64,000 nt of DNA from Oasisia sp. SBJ-2009 (Eukaryota; Annelida; Polychaeta; Sabellida; Siboglinidae): positions 18,498,951 to 18,562,950 of the forward strand of contig OZ024865.1 of assembly GCA_964017155.1 (NCBI GenBank), written 5' to 3'. Within the stretch, counting starts at the first letter, position 1, and every line of letters begins with the position of its first letter. Below are positions 63,753 to 64,000 of the stretch, piece after piece. The position numbers were made by a program, and so were the translations under genes. The notes under the pieces are model-generated. The model made no database searches. It saw nothing but the letters and a program-made list of their open reading frames with translations, and was not told where the DNA came from.

Positions 63753-64000
63753 CTGTAGGAACATAACACAAATTCAATATTGTTAACCCAACAAAAATCA
63801 TCTGTTGCATAGTGGCCAAATAAAAATCTTTAGTTTGCAAAAATGTATCATGAAAATATGAGTGAGAACATTTTATTTGTAAGTTAACTTTTTATTATAA
63901 CAAGATTTAAATAGGATCTCTTATGTCAGACAGTCATGGTGATATTCTTATTTCTGAACGTCATCCAAAAAATATGAAAAAATCAAACCAACCATCCTGC
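63753..64000. other. Right edge, gene B intron
   Basis: AT-rich intron sequence. Minus-strand GCAGGATG at the very edge could belong to an exon, but this cannot be judged. Confidence 0.4.

Larger units (their letters stand above)
17980..64000 (-). other. Gene B: giant mosaic extracellular protein, 34 exons seen, both ends missing
   Basis: Exons run right to left. Domain order: C-type lectin, LDLa, CUB, PAN, CUB, CUB, sushi, EGF, EGF, pentraxin/LamG-like, HYR, sushi, unknown, three GCC2/GCC3 repeats, unknown Cys-rich, EGF, four cbEGF, MEGF-EGF plus cbEGF. Almost every intron between domains is phase 1; introns inside domains are phase 0, 1 or 2. This is the usual signature of exon-shuffled extracellular proteins. 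HYR, sushi, GCC2/GCC3, EGF and pentraxin occur together in SVEP1, but the CTLD, LDLa, CUB and PAN N-terminal half is not part of SVEP1, so orthology is not claimed. A likely role is cell adhesion, matrix or glycan recognition. No membrane segment is visible in the window. Confidence 0.8.

Overview
The window is animal (metazoan) genomic DNA. The genes are split into short exons with GT-AG introns, most of them in phase 1. It carries non-LTR retrotransposons of the CR1/L2 type, tRNA-headed SINEs, cut-and-paste DNA transposons and many minisatellites. The secreted mosaic proteins (F-type lectin-like, C-type lectin, CUB, sushi, EGF, HYR) and the CR1 type suggest a marine invertebrate, probably a lophotrochozoan such as a mollusc or brachiopod. 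The phylum is a guess; no rRNA or other marker is present. A 200-base run of N (8801-9000) is an assembly gap.

Gene A (plus strand, 1159-17279) appears complete: four coding exons whose lengths sum to exactly 308 codons with matching phase-1 junctions. It encodes a signal peptide, an F-type lectin-like (FTP/F5-8-like) domain split over exons 2 and 3, and a cysteine-containing C-terminal region I do not recognise. Its 12-kb first intron holds a 47-bp minisatellite, a near full-length CR1 element inserted in that minisatellite, and a 5.2-kb purine-rich array.

Gene B (minus strand, from beyond 64000 down to 17980) is a very large secreted or membrane mosaic protein. I placed 34 exons. In order they encode: C-type lectin, LDLa, CUB, PAN/apple, CUB, CUB, sushi, EGF, EGF, a pentraxin/LamG-like fold, HYR, sushi, an unrecognised region, three cysteine-rich GCC2/GCC3 (ephrin-receptor-like) repeats, an unrecognised Cys-rich module, a run of EGF/cbEGF modules, and a MEGF-type EGF plus cbEGF. 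The HYR, sushi, GCC2/GCC3, EGF and pentraxin set resembles SVEP1-type proteins. Neither end of gene B was found. It shows an in-frame TAA (44837-44839), a TG instead of AG acceptor (before 61161), a GC donor (after 25381) and a phase conflict between exons 27 and 28.

The most unusual structure is a recurrent link between minisatellites and splice junctions. In at least four introns the tandem unit is, or closely resembles, a copy of the adjoining exon-intron boundary, amplified about 28 to 50 times: gene A exon 1 donor (47 bp), gene B exon 5 donor (33 bp, in frame), exon 8 donor (59 bp) and exon 30 acceptor (53 bp). Further arrays begin within a few bases of other donors. Each such intron carries dozens of decoy splice sites.

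Mobile elements are layered. They include two CR1 copies (one nearly full length, with ORF1 and ORF2 in one frame split by a single TAG), an L2-like LINE nested in another LINE with a 9-bp target duplication, a hAT-like element with an 8-bp target duplication inside the 59-bp array, a piggyBac-like MITE with TTAA ends, other MITE-like inverted repeats, and four SINE copies. Work was by eye only; no alignment, splice prediction or database search was run.
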